Below are positions 32,544 through 41,060 of a stretch of DNA of 64,000 nucleotides, in pieces (within the stretch, counting starts at the first letter, position 1; each line of letters begins with the position of its first letter). Origin of the DNA: UBA1161 sp002311745 (GTDB taxonomy: Bacteria > Planctomycetota > Phycisphaerae > Tepidisphaerales > Tepidisphaeraceae); the NCBI GenBank assembly GCA_050018415.1, contig JBEKAB010000011.1, positions 1 through 64,000 on the forward strand, written 5' to 3'. A model generated the notes under the pieces. That model had not been told where the DNA came from. It was given only the letters and a program-made list of their open reading frames with translations, and did not search any database. Position numbers and translations under genes: made by a program.

Positions 32544-33473
32544 CTAGCGGCCGGCGGCGCCAAAGGCCTGATCTTCCAGCTTCCGCATGGTTGTGTCGTC
32601 GGACGTTTCGGGATCGGTTTGGCGCTGCACGGCAACCCATCGACCCGAGCGCAATTCGAAGGTCGTCTGGCAACGCGTGGGAAGGGGGCGATCGTCGTAC
32701 AAGAACTCGCTGTCAGCGAGGGCATCGTCGGGGGTGCCGTGGGCGGCGGTGCGGCGCGCGTTGAATTGGTACTGCAGGACGATCTGCGTCGGCGGGGACT
32801 GCGGCTGGAGCTGGACTTGGACGCTCCAGACGAGCAGTTGGCGGCGGCGCCAGTTGCCGCGCTCGTCTTGAAACACCTCCGGCCGGGCACGGACAAAATC
32901 GCCGAAGGCTTCGGCGGCGCGTTGGAAATGCTGGATGGCATCCTGCGAAGCATCGGCCGGCGGGATGGAAGGTTGGCTTGACGGCGCCGTGGCCGCTGCC
33001 CAGCGGTTTGTCTGCGTAACATGCAGGCCCTGGCGGGCCGTGATCAGGAGTTGGCGCAGATAGACGCTCTGGAGCGGTCGCGTGCCCAAGGTGTCGAGGA
33101 TGAATTGGTATTGCCGGCCGGCCTGGTCGAAATCTCCGGCGACCAGGAAAGCGGCGGCGCGTTGGTCGGCGTCGGCCAGAGCTTGAAGATGCCGCCGCTC
33201 CCATTCATCGCCGTGCAGGGTGGACCAGATGGTCGCGATGAAGCAGGCGACGGCGGCGAAAACCAGAAGCCACCACAGCGGCGATGGAATGCCCCAAGCG
33301 GCGGGCCGCGGCGGCGCGGAAGTCAGCGAAGGCAATTCGACGTCGGCGACGGGGCCGGGAACGTCGTTGATCGCGCCGCAGGAGGGGCAGGCTTCGCCCG
33401 AGCCGGCCGCATCGTCTTCCACCTGGAAGATCTGGTCGCAACTGCTGCAGCGAACGTCAAGCATGACGCCCAT
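32544..33473 (-). CDS. Zinc-ribbon membrane protein of unknown function
   Basis: The 309-residue protein starts with a zinc ribbon (CSSC near residue 9, CPSC near 29), a Pro-rich linker, one membrane helix near residues 65-82 and a soluble C-terminal region with TPR-like helices. Such proteins are common in Planctomycetes but their role is not known. Two ATGs, at 33473 and 33464, could start it. Its stop codon touches a palindromic element. Confidence 0.72.
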   Translation of the reverse strand: MGVMLDVRCSSCDQIFQVEDDAAGSGEACPSCGAINDVPGPVADVELPSLTSAPPRPAAWGIPSPLWWLLVFAAVACFIATIWSTLHGDEWERRHLQALADADQRAAAFLVAGDFDQAGRQYQFILDTLGTRPLQSVYLRQLLITARQGLHVTQTNRWAAATAPSSQPSIPPADASQDAIQHFQRAAEAFGDFVRARPEVFQDERGNWRRRQLLVWSVQVQLQPQSPPTQIVLQYQFNARRTAAHGTPDDALADSEFLYDDRPLPTRCQTTFELRSGRWVAVQRQTDPETSDDTTMRKLEDQAFGAAGR

Positions 33474-33491
33474 ATTAGCGGTGGGGGCGGA

Positions 33492-34193
33492 TCAGGCGGC
33501 AACCTCGTGCACGGCTGCGGCCTGGCCGGACGGCAGGGCGGCGGCGTCCAGGGCGGGTCTGGCGGCGCTGGTGGCGGATTTGTTGTTGGTGATGACGACG
33601 GTTTCGAACAGGTCGAGGCTTTCCAGCTTGAATCGGTAATCCACCTCGACGCCGGTGCGGCGGATCAGGTCCGCCAGCGCCAGATCGCTGCGCCATCCCA
33701 GCTTCGTACACAGGGGGCAGACGAATTTTTCCACCATGGCGATGAAACGGTTGGTGGATTGGAAGTGATTGACCACGACCAGGCGGGCGCCCGGCTTGGC
33801 CACCCGCTGGGCTTCGGTGATCAACCGGCAGGGATCGCTGACGACGCTGATGACGTGGCTGATGAACACGTAATCGAAGCAATCATCGGCAAACGGCAGG
33901 TGCAGGGCGTCGGCCTGGAGGACGGTGGCGTGGACGAGGCCGCGCTGCTCGATTTTCTTGCGGCACTGGCGGAGCATGCCGCGGGACAAATCCACGCCGA
34001 TGATCCTGCCGTGGCGGGGGTAGAAATCCAGGGCCATGCCCGTGCCGATGCCCAAGTCCAGCACGCGGTCGGTGGGGCGGACGTTGATGTGGGAAACCGC
34101 TTTGGCGATTCGCCGCCGCACCAGTTTGCCGAAGGTGGCATCGTAAAAAAACGACTGGAAGTCGTAGATGATTCGCGTGCTCGATTCCTGCAT
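33492..34193 (-). CDS. Class I SAM-dependent methyltransferase (PmtA/UbiE-like)
   Basis: The 233-residue protein has the SAM-binding motifs VLDLGIGTGMALDFYP near residue 44, GVDLSRGMLRQC near 64 and DALHLPFADDCFDYV near 92. The N-terminal YDFQSFFYDATFG is typical of phosphatidylethanolamine N-methyltransferase-like enzymes, so lipid methylation is plausible but not shown. The ATG at 34193 is used; a longer frame would need a TTG start. It lies between the zinc-ribbon gene and pgl on the same strand. Confidence 0.82.
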   Translation of the reverse strand: MQESSTRIIYDFQSFFYDATFGKLVRRRIAKAVSHINVRPTDRVLDLGIGTGMALDFYPRHGRIIGVDLSRGMLRQCRKKIEQRGLVHATVLQADALHLPFADDCFDYVFISHVISVVSDPCRLITEAQRVAKPGARLVVVNHFQSTNRFIAMVEKFVCPLCTKLGWRSDLALADLIRRTGVEVDYRFKLESLDLFETVVITNNKSATSAARPALDAAALPSGQAAAVHEVAA

Positions 34194-34316
34194 GACCACG
34201 GGAACAATCCCTTCGGGGACAATCCCTGCTATCGGCGACCGGCCCCTCCATGAGGCTAAATTAGTCACTGACAGCAGTTTTGCCAAGGGGCGTAATGCGG
34301 CGGATGACGGGGCGCG

Positions 34317-35042
34317 TCACTGGGCCATGCCCGCGGCGGCGGCATCCAGCAGCCACAACAGCTCGCCGCTTTGCGGCTGGATCAACTGGATGGGCAGACG
34401 CTGGGGATCGCTCGGGCCCTCCAGAACCTCGGTGACTTTTTTGGCCTTGGCGTCGCCGCTGACCAGGACGACGACCTGGCGGGCTCGGTTGATAAACGGC
34501 GCGGTCAGGGTGAGACGCCAGGCGCTAAGCTTGGGCACGAAGTTGGCCACGCAGCGGCGGTGCGTTTCGGCCAGGGCCGCCGTGCCGGGGAAGAGCGAAG
34601 CGGTGTGACCGTCGTCGCCTAGACCCAAAAGGATCAGGTCCAGGCCGCCGTCGGCAAATTGGTCCTTGAGAAGCTGGCCGTATTCGACCGCCGCCTCCTG
34701 CGGATCGATTTCGCCTTTCATGCGATGCACGTTTCTGGCATCCAGCGGAACGTGGTCGAGCAGGGCTTGACGGGCCATGCGGTAGTTGCTGTCGGGATGA
34801 TCGGGGCCGACCCAGCGCTCGTCGCCAAAATAGACCTGCCAATGCTGCCAGTCGACGTCATCGCAATAAGCGTCGGAGGCCAGCAATTCGTACAGGGCCT
34901 TGGGCGTATTTCCACCGGAGAGGGCGATGGAAAAGCTGCCGCCGTCGGCGATGGCCCGCTCGGATTGGGCGACGATCAGCTCGGCCGCGGCGGCCGCCAG
35001 TTCTCGAATATCCGGGAGGACCTGAATCGTCGGGCGGGTCAT
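34317..35042 (-). CDS. pgl: 6-phosphogluconolactonase
   Basis: Pgl hydrolyses 6-phosphogluconolactone in the oxidative pentose phosphate pathway. The 241-residue protein has IALSGGNTPKALYELL near residue 44, WQVYFGDERWVGPDHPDSN near 71 and LLGLGDDGHTASLFPG near 137, all diagnostic. The start is the ATG before TRPTIQVLPD; the upstream frame is not coding. A 49-bp hairpin repeat lies about 60 bases upstream. No zwf or gnd gene is in the window. Confidence 0.94.
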   Translation of the reverse strand: MTRPTIQVLPDIRELAAAAAELIVAQSERAIADGGSFSIALSGGNTPKALYELLASDAYCDDVDWQHWQVYFGDERWVGPDHPDSNYRMARQALLDHVPLDARNVHRMKGEIDPQEAAVEYGQLLKDQFADGGLDLILLGLGDDGHTASLFPGTAALAETHRRCVANFVPKLSAWRLTLTAPFINRARQVVVLVSGDAKAKKVTEVLEGPSDPQRLPIQLIQPQSGELLWLLDAAAAGMAQ

Positions 35043-35102
35043 GCCCCAAGAATATTCGCGTCGCGGGTGAATTTGAAGACCCAATCCGCGGGAGCCCGGG
35101 AA

Positions 35103-35151
35103 GACCGGCCGGCTCAACTTGGAAGCTGAGCCGGCTCGTCCTCGACCGGTC
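35103..35151 (-). repeat. 49-bp hairpin repeat, copy A
   Basis: On the minus strand it reads GACCGGTCGAGGACGAGCC then GGCTCAG, a short spacer and TTGAGCCGGCCGGTC. All but two bases agree with copy B at 37591-37639, in the opposite orientation. It lies 60 bases upstream of the pgl start. Confidence 0.85.
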
Positions 35152-35167
35152 CCGGGGAACGTTCGGA

Positions 35168-37093
35168 TCACGGCGGACCGAGCAGTTTCCAGAGATTTTT
35201 CGCCGGCGCCAGGTTGGGATCGAGCTGCAACGCGGCTCGGCACTGGGTGCGGGCCTCGTCAAAGTGCTCGGTCTTGTACAACGCGATGGCGAAATAGGCG
35301 TGGTAATCCGCGCGTCCCGGGTGCTGGGCGACGGCGTCGGCGTAGTATCGCAGGGCCAAATCCGACCGATGTTTCTGCACCACCAGCAGATTGGCCAGGT
35401 TGAATTCGGCCTCGGCATAATTCGGCTTCAGCAGCGTGGCGGCGACATATTGGTCGATCGCCTGGTCAAACTCGCCGGCGCCTTCCAGGGCGATACCGTA
35501 GTGAAATCGCAACTCGGCAAAGCGCGGATCGATGGCGATGGCGCGGCGATAAAACTGCATGGCCTCATCGGGCCGATGAAGCTGCATCAGCACCACGCCC
35601 ATGGAGTCCATCGCGGGGGCAAATTGCGGCTCAATCTCCAGGGCTTTGGCAAATTCGGCGCGGGCGGCTTCCAGGTCGCCGTCGTACTCCTTGACGATAC
35701 CCCACTTGTAATGGGCGATGGGCTGGTCGGGGGCCAATTCGATCAGCTTCGTATAACAATTGCGCGCCTGGCTTCGGTAGAAGGCGCGCTGCGCCGGGGC
35801 GAGGTTCTGGTCATTGGATAAATCCGCGTACTGATCCCCCAGGTTTCCCCAGACCATGAACGAATGGGGATTCTTCGCCAGCGTGTCTTGCCAAAGGTCG
35901 ATGGCGTTTTTGTAAATGACCTGCTGCTGCACGGTGAGGATGGCCAGAAGGACCAGCGCCGCCCAGGCAACGGCGCGGGTCAGAAGGCGCCGATGCAGGA
36001 TCGCTGCGGCCAGGACGAAGAGGCCGATGGCCGCCAAGTATTGGAAATGATCGGCCACGAGGGAATAGCGCATCGGATAGATATTGATGAACCCCAGGGC
36101 CGGCAGAAGCGTGCCGAAAAAAAACAGAACTGCGACCAGGGGTCCGCGGCCCAGGCGGCGCCGCAGCAGCCACAGAGCCGCCAAGACACCAGCCGCGGAA
36201 GCCGGAAATGCGATCAGGCCCGGGCGCTGGGCGAGGTGCATCCGTGTCCACATCGGATAGATGAAGCTCAGGCGCGCGGGCCACAGCAGCTTGAAGGCGT
36301 AGAACCAGAGGGCGCGTCCGGCGATCAGGCAGCGGTCGGCGAAGGTCCAGTTCCATTCGCGGCCGGCGGCGCCGACGTGTCGCGTTTCCAGGATCGCGGT
36401 CGTGGCGGCCATGGCCAAGCCGGCGGCGAAGAAGGGCAACGGGGGGAGGACATCTCGCCAGCGCAGATTGCCGTGCCGCCAAAGGATGAGCAGCAGAATT
36501 GCCGCCGGCAGGGAACACGTGACGGATTTGCTCAGCAGTGCCGCGACGAAAAAAGCCAGCGACAGAACGTACGCACCGGCGACAAAGCGGTTGCTTCGCA
36601 GGTTATTAGAGGCAAAACGCAAGTACGCGTGGGCCGACAGAAAATAGAAGACCGCCGAAAGGACATTTTTGCGTTCGGTGATCCAGGCGACGGATTCGAC
36701 GTTGACGGGGTGAACGGCGAAAAATGCGGCGGCCAGGAGCGATCCGGGGATGCCCAGGCGCCGCAGGAAGCGCCACAGCAGGATCGCCGCGGCGGCGTGC
36801 AGCAGAACGTTGTCGATGTGGTATCCGCGCGGCCGAAGACCCCAGAGGTGATATTCGATCCAAAACGTGGTGTGGACCAGCGGGTAATACTGGGGGATGG
36901 ACGTCGGGTGGATCCAGATGGCCGCCAGGCCGCCCAGGTCGCGCAGCGTGGGATTGGCGGTGACGTACTGCGGATCATCCCAGATGAATCCGCCGCTGCG
37001 CATCACTGGCAGATAAACGGCCAACACGATGACCAGCAGAGCGGCGGCGCCGCCGCGGCGTCGGAAGGAGGATTCATCCGGTGGATCGGGCAT
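35168..37093 (-). CDS. TMTC-like membrane glycosyltransferase with C-terminal TPR
   Basis: The 641-residue protein has about ten membrane helices up to residue 390, with the acidic motif GFIWDDPQYVTANP near residue 35, and four to five TPR units from about 420 to the end (AHYKWGIVKEYDGDL, FRRAIAIDPRFAEL-like patterns). It is a third member of the TMTC-like group, more distant from the tandem pair at 29-32 kb. Function is probably sugar transfer on the outer membrane face or a scaffold role. It follows the NUDIX gene on the same strand by ten bases. Confidence 0.8.
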   Translation of the reverse strand: MPDPPDESSFRRRGGAAALLVIVLAVYLPVMRSGGFIWDDPQYVTANPTLRDLGGLAAIWIHPTSIPQYYPLVHTTFWIEYHLWGLRPRGYHIDNVLLHAAAAILLWRFLRRLGIPGSLLAAAFFAVHPVNVESVAWITERKNVLSAVFYFLSAHAYLRFASNNLRSNRFVAGAYVLSLAFFVAALLSKSVTCSLPAAILLLILWRHGNLRWRDVLPPLPFFAAGLAMAATTAILETRHVGAAGREWNWTFADRCLIAGRALWFYAFKLLWPARLSFIYPMWTRMHLAQRPGLIAFPASAAGVLAALWLLRRRLGRGPLVAVLFFFGTLLPALGFINIYPMRYSLVADHFQYLAAIGLFVLAAAILHRRLLTRAVAWAALVLLAILTVQQQVIYKNAIDLWQDTLAKNPHSFMVWGNLGDQYADLSNDQNLAPAQRAFYRSQARNCYTKLIELAPDQPIAHYKWGIVKEYDGDLEAARAEFAKALEIEPQFAPAMDSMGVVLMQLHRPDEAMQFYRRAIAIDPRFAELRFHYGIALEGAGEFDQAIDQYVAATLLKPNYAEAEFNLANLLVVQKHRSDLALRYYADAVAQHPGRADYHAYFAIALYKTEHFDEARTQCRAALQLDPNLAPAKNLWKLLGPP

Positions 37094-37103
37094 GGCCCAT
37101 CAA

Positions 37104-37547
37104 TCACGTCGCGTCAACTCGTCGCCGGGCACCAGTTTGACGCAACAGGTATTCCTCCGCCAGTCGCAGCAGGGCTTTGGCGTTGGCATAGCTCAGGCGG
37201 CGCAGAGCCTTTTGGAAGGGCAGGAATTCGAAGCCGACGTGCTCGCGGCTGAGCCGCACCTTGGTCGAGGAGGTTTGGGCCAGGAAAAAGACGACGATCT
37301 TATCGATCAGCGCGGCATTCTTGCGGAAGAAGTAGCGGATTTGGTGGGCGAAGCCGGGGACCACGCGTACGTCCACCACGTCGGTTTCTTCGCGCAGTTC
37401 GCGCAGGGCCGCTTGCAGGTCCGTTTCGCCCTTTTCGACGTGTCCTTTGGGGAAGTCCCAGTATCGGCCGTAATCCAGCAGCAGGTAGCGGCGTTGCTTC
37501 TTGTTTTGGAAGAGGATGACGCCTGCGGAGCGTTCCCTGCGGGCCAT
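37104..37547 (-). CDS. NUDIX hydrolase
   Basis: The 147-residue protein contains a Nudix box, GHVEKGETDLQAALRELREE, near residues 38-57, with the usual Gly and Glu residues (the final Gly is Asp). It resembles MutT/Ap4A-type bacterial hydrolases, which cleave nucleoside diphosphates linked to another group; the substrate is unknown. The ATG before ARRERSAGV is taken; a GTG six codons upstream is also possible. It forms a run with the downstream TMTC-like gene. Confidence 0.88.
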   Translation of the reverse strand: MARRERSAGVILFQNKKQRRYLLLDYGRYWDFPKGHVEKGETDLQAALRELREETDVVDVRVVPGFAHQIRYFFRKNAALIDKIVVFFLAQTSSTKVRLSREHVGFEFLPFQKALRRLSYANAKALLRLAEEYLLRQTGARRRVDAT

Positions 37548-37590
37548 GGGGATCAAATAATCCACGGCCGCGTTGCCTGCAAGTGGCACC

Positions 37591-37639
37591 GACCGGTCGA
37601 GGACGAGCCGGCTCAGTATCCAAGTTGAGCCGGCCGGTC
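37591..37639 (+). repeat. 49-bp hairpin repeat, copy B
   Basis: GACCGGTCGAGGACGAGCC, GGCTCAG, spacer, TTGAGCCGGCCGGTC. Nearly identical to copy A but inverted. It lies 44 bases upstream of the NUDIX start. Confidence 0.85.
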
Positions 37640-37675
37640 CGCTCCCGATACAACGGCGCCGCAAAAATACTGGAT

Positions 37676-38320
37676 TCACCGTTGAATGGTGGGCCAAAGG
37701 GCGACGGTGCAGAGGCGGTGGCCGATACGCTCCAGGATCGGAACGCTGCGGACCAGGCGGAAACCGGCTAGCACTTCCTTCTGGGCCAGAACCGTCTCGA
37801 ACAGCTCCAGGTCCTTTTCCAGGATATCGCGTGATTCGTTGAAGACGACCAGGACAAGACCGGCGTGGCGGATGAGGGGATCGGCTTCCATTTTTCGCAG
37901 GTCTTCGACGATGGCGTTTCGCCACTGGGCGCCATAGCCGGCGTGGCGCGTGCCGCCCTCGCGGAATTGATAGGCGATTTTCACCTCAAGCCACAGGGCA
38001 TCGGGCGGCTCGGTCGGACGCGGCGGGTCGAACAGGGTTGGCGGGGACCGGTCCAAGCGAAGCGGCCGGCCCAGCGGCGTCAGCACCAGGTCGCAGCGCG
38101 GGCGATGCGAAAGTTTCTCACCGAAGCTCGAGGGATAGTGCACTTCGCGGGCGATTTCATAAAACCGGGCCAGGCGGTCGGCCAGAAGCGTTTGCAGCTC
38201 GCGTTCGTCGCGGGTGTCCAGGCCGTAGACGGCTTGTTCGAGGCGCAGTTCCGCCTCGGCATCGCGCAGGGATTGGTGCAGCCGATCGGCCAGCTCGACA
38301 TAGTCCCAATCCAGCGCCAT
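37676..38320 (-). CDS. Protein of unknown function, possible PD-(D/E)XK nuclease-like fold
   Basis: I do not recognise this 214-residue soluble protein. A CDLVLTP segment near residue 77 followed by LWLEVK near 110 resembles the Asp and Glu-x-Lys core of PD-(D/E)XK nucleases, then a LVLVVFNES strand. That is pattern matching only. It lies six bases upstream-side of the PAP2 gene on the same strand, and a longer open frame beyond 38320 is antisense to PAP2. Confidence 0.6.
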   Translation of the reverse strand: MALDWDYVELADRLHQSLRDAEAELRLEQAVYGLDTRDERELQTLLADRLARFYEIAREVHYPSSFGEKLSHRPRCDLVLTPLGRPLRLDRSPPTLFDPPRPTEPPDALWLEVKIAYQFREGGTRHAGYGAQWRNAIVEDLRKMEADPLIRHAGLVLVVFNESRDILEKDLELFETVLAQKEVLAGFRLVRSVPILERIGHRLCTVALWPTIQR

Positions 38321-38325
38321 GGGGG

Positions 38326-38880
38326 CTAAAAAAACATCCGGCACGAGAGGATGCCGGCCAGATATCCCAGGGCGATGCCGCCGATGACGTCGCTGGGCCA
38401 GTGGGCATCCATGACGTAGCGCAGCGCTGCACAGATCAAGGCCAGCATCCAGAAGATGATCGCGGCTTGGGGGTAAGCGAAGGCCAGCACGGCGGAGAAG
38501 GCGACGGCCGAGGCGCTGTGGCTGGAAGGGAAGCTTTCGCGGAAATTGGCATGCCGCAGGGAGGGGCCCAGGAATCGGCCGGCGTTTTCGCGGCGGGGCC
38601 GCACGCGGCCCAGCAGCCGCTTGATGAGCGTGGCGATGATCGCCACGCCGATGACCGCCGCCAACAGGGCTTTGCAAATGCCCGCGGCGCGCAGGCGGTC
38701 CAGCCGCCAGATCAGCAGCACCGACGCGACGGTGCAAGCCATCTGTCCATACTGCGCCAAGAATCGCGTCTCGCGTTTGACGTCGGACTTGAAGGTCAAC
38801 TCCAATGCGTTGGCCAAACCCCATCGCTCCAGGAGCATGAGCAGGATGCATAAACCCGCAAGGATCAGGACAATGGTCAT
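38326..38880 (-). CDS. PAP2-family phosphatase
   Basis: The 184-residue membrane protein shows all three PAP2 phosphatase motifs: KRLLGRVRP near residue 86, PSSHSAS near 115 and RYVMDAHWPSDV near 148, between six hydrophobic segments. Such enzymes dephosphorylate undecaprenyl pyrophosphate or lipid phosphates on the outer face. The ATG before TIVLILAG is used. It is divergent from the ArnT-like gene, with a hairpin repeat between them. Confidence 0.9.
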   Translation of the reverse strand: MTIVLILAGLCILLMLLERWGLANALELTFKSDVKRETRFLAQYGQMACTVASVLLIWRLDRLRAAGICKALLAAVIGVAIIATLIKRLLGRVRPRRENAGRFLGPSLRHANFRESFPSSHSASAVAFSAVLAFAYPQAAIIFWMLALICAALRYVMDAHWPSDVIGGIALGYLAGILSCRMFF

Positions 38881-38953
38881 GTTCAACCGCGACCAAAGGT
38901 AAGTGCGTGGGCGGCGGCCGTAAAGAGGTATGGCTGGGCAAGCCCGGCCCGAG

Positions 38954-39003
38954 GACGGGCCGGCTCCATTGACAGACTGAGCCAACTCGTCCTCGAGCGG
39001 TAC
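38954..39003 (-). repeat. 49-bp hairpin repeat, copy C (diverged)
   Basis: Same architecture as copies A and B, with CTCGAGGACGAG and GGCTCAG conserved on the minus strand but more substitutions in the rest. It is in the same orientation as copy A and lies about 74 bases upstream of the PAP2 start. Confidence 0.65.
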
Positions 39004-39062
39004 CACGGACATAAAGCACGGCTTTGCAGTTTTTGCCGTGCAGCCGTAAGGTCATAGGAGCT

Positions 39063-40724
39063 ATGGCGAGGTCGGCGAGGTTCTGGATAGTTCTGCTTCC
39101 GCTGCTGGCGGGGGCGTCGCTGGTGTACCTGGCGGGCAACAATACCGTGGCTCTGTGGGACCGGGATGAGCCGCTTTATGCGGAAAGTTCGCGGGAAATG
39201 CTGCAGAGCGGGGACTGGGTGGTGCCGAAGTTTCTGGGCGAATGGCGCTTGGAAAAACCGCCGCTGATTTACTGGTGCCAGGCGGCGTCGATGGCGCTGC
39301 TGGGGACGACGGAGGGGGCGGTGCGGCTGCCTTCGACGCTCGCGGTCGTGGTCACGGCGCTGACGATCGCGCTGGTGGTGCGTCATTGCGTCGGTGACCG
39401 CCGCGCGCTGTGGACGGTTTTCATCTTCTGCACCTGCGGGTTGGCGATCGCCGCTTCGAAATTCTGCATCACGGACGCGATGCTGTCGCTGTTTGTGATC
39501 GGCGGGCAGGCGTGCCTGGCCGTGATGTACGCGGCCGCCGGGCGGGGGAGAAACGCGCCGCTTTGGGTGGCGGCGGCGTTCTGGATCACGGTGGGCCTGG
39601 CGGGATTGACCAAGGGTCCGCAGGTCGTGGGCATGCACGCGATGACGCTGCTGATTCTATTGCTGCTGGACGTGGGGCCGCGGATGGGCGATGCAGCCGC
39701 CTGGTCGGCGGCGATGCGTTGGTGGCGGCAAACGCGGCCGCTGATCGGGGTGCCGATCCTGGCGATGGTGTTGGCGCCGTGGCTGGTGGCGGTTCATCGC
39801 CGGGCGCCTGGATTCGTGTCAGAACTGATCCACAAGGCGCGCCTGCACGCATCCACGAGCATGGACGGACACGGCGAACCGCCGGGATATCACCTGCTGC
39901 TGGTTTTCGGCACGTTCTTCCCCTGGAGCCTGTTTTTGCCGATCACGATCAGTCGGATGTGGCGCAACCGGCGGCTGCCGGCGATCCGGTTTGCGGCGGC
40001 GATGGCGGCGGGGCCATGGCTGCTGATGGAATTGGTCTGGACCAAGCTGCCGTTCTACGTGATGCCGGCGTTTGCAGGGTTGTCGTTCCTGACCGCGGAT
40101 GTGCTGGTCCGCTGCCTGCGAGGCCGATGCGATGAGCTGCGGCGGCGTGGTTTTGCGGCGATGGCGGCGGTGTGGGCGGTGGCGGCACTGGGGCTGGGGG
40201 CGGCGCCATGGTGCATGCTGCTGATTACGCGGCAATTGCCGCGACCGGGCATGATCGCGCTTTCCGTGGCCGCCGCCTTGTACGTGGGGATCGTGTGTCT
40301 GCGGTTTTGGCAGGGGCGGATCTTCCGGGCGGCGGTGGTCATGGGCGTCGGCTCGTCGATGCTGATCGCCATCCTCTACACGGCGATCCTGTCGAACCTG
40401 CAGTTCGCCACCCTCTCGAGACGATTGGCGGCGGACCTGCCGCCCGAGGCCCGCGGTCCCAAGGTGCCGGTGACGGTGATCGGATATTCCGAGCCCAGCC
40501 TTGTCTATTACCAGGGGGGCGGAGCCAGAAGGGAACCGCTTAGCTATCTGGAAAAGACCCCCGCCTCGCAGTGGCCGCGATGGTTCATGATCGACCAGAG
40601 CGACTGGCGGTCGATTCCGGCGACTCTGCGCGTGCTACTGCAGCCGATTGCAGTGGAACAAGGCATCGTCTACTCCGCCAACGGGCGATCGCAAACCATC
40701 CTGCTGTTGCAGAAAACCGAATAA
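39063..40724 (+). CDS. ArnT/PMT-like membrane glycosyltransferase (GT-C)
   Basis: The 553-residue protein has about twelve membrane helices and the GT-C motif WDRDEPLYAESSREM near residue 32, as in ArnT, where the Asp-Glu pair is catalytic. KPPLIYWCQA follows near 65. ArnT adds aminoarabinose to lipid A; other members glycosylate lipids or proteins from polyprenyl-phosphate sugars. The periplasmic C-terminal region (residues 440-553) is soluble. AGGAG lies two bases before the ATG. Confidence 0.85.
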   Translation: MARSARFWIVLLPLLAGASLVYLAGNNTVALWDRDEPLYAESSREMLQSGDWVVPKFLGEWRLEKPPLIYWCQAASMALLGTTEGAVRLPSTLAVVVTALTIALVVRHCVGDRRALWTVFIFCTCGLAIAASKFCITDAMLSLFVIGGQACLAVMYAAAGRGRNAPLWVAAAFWITVGLAGLTKGPQVVGMHAMTLLILLLLDVGPRMGDAAAWSAAMRWWRQTRPLIGVPILAMVLAPWLVAVHRRAPGFVSELIHKARLHASTSMDGHGEPPGYHLLLVFGTFFPWSLFLPITISRMWRNRRLPAIRFAAAMAAGPWLLMELVWTKLPFYVMPAFAGLSFLTADVLVRCLRGRCDELRRRGFAAMAAVWAVAALGLGAAPWCMLLITRQLPRPGMIALSVAAALYVGIVCLRFWQGRIFRAAVVMGVGSSMLIAILYTAILSNLQFATLSRRLAADLPPEARGPKVPVTVIGYSEPSLVYYQGGGARREPLSYLEKTPASQWPRWFMIDQSDWRSIPATLRVLLQPIAVEQGIVYSANGRSQTILLLQKTE

Positions 40725-41060
40725 AGCGTTGTGGACGCGGACGATAGAGAATTATGGGGCGTTGCACGGCCCACGGCGATTCATTGGGCGAGCGATTCTG
40801 CTTGACGCGGTGGACAGGGGAAAGTTAAAATAATTAATGCTCCTCAGGCCCGCGGCGTGTTTGCGCCGGCGGCTCCCTCCGGAAGCGAGGAAGCGTTGGC
40901 GGCGGTCGCCGACGCTGTGTCTATGTCGAATCCCAAGGCGTCCATACGCAATCAATGAACCGGTTCCTATCTGGAATTGGCAACAGCACTCATATCTCTT
41001 ATCCGCATTGATTCGTGACGGTGCCTGACGGATCCGACGCAGTCAAGAAAGGAGCTTCAT
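40725..41060 (+). other. Intergenic leader of the pseudopilin gene
   Basis: This 336-base stretch has no gene. It holds a promoter at 40802-40831 and an untranslated leader of roughly 220 bases ending in AAAGGAG six bases before the ATG of the pseudopilin gene. I see no clear riboswitch; the long leader may carry other control. Confidence 0.5.
40802..40831 (+). promoter_or_regulatory. Sigma-70-type promoter of the pseudopilin gene
   Basis: TTGACG (40802-40807) and TAAAAT (40826-40831) are 18 bases apart, in an AT-rich context. Confidence 0.5.
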
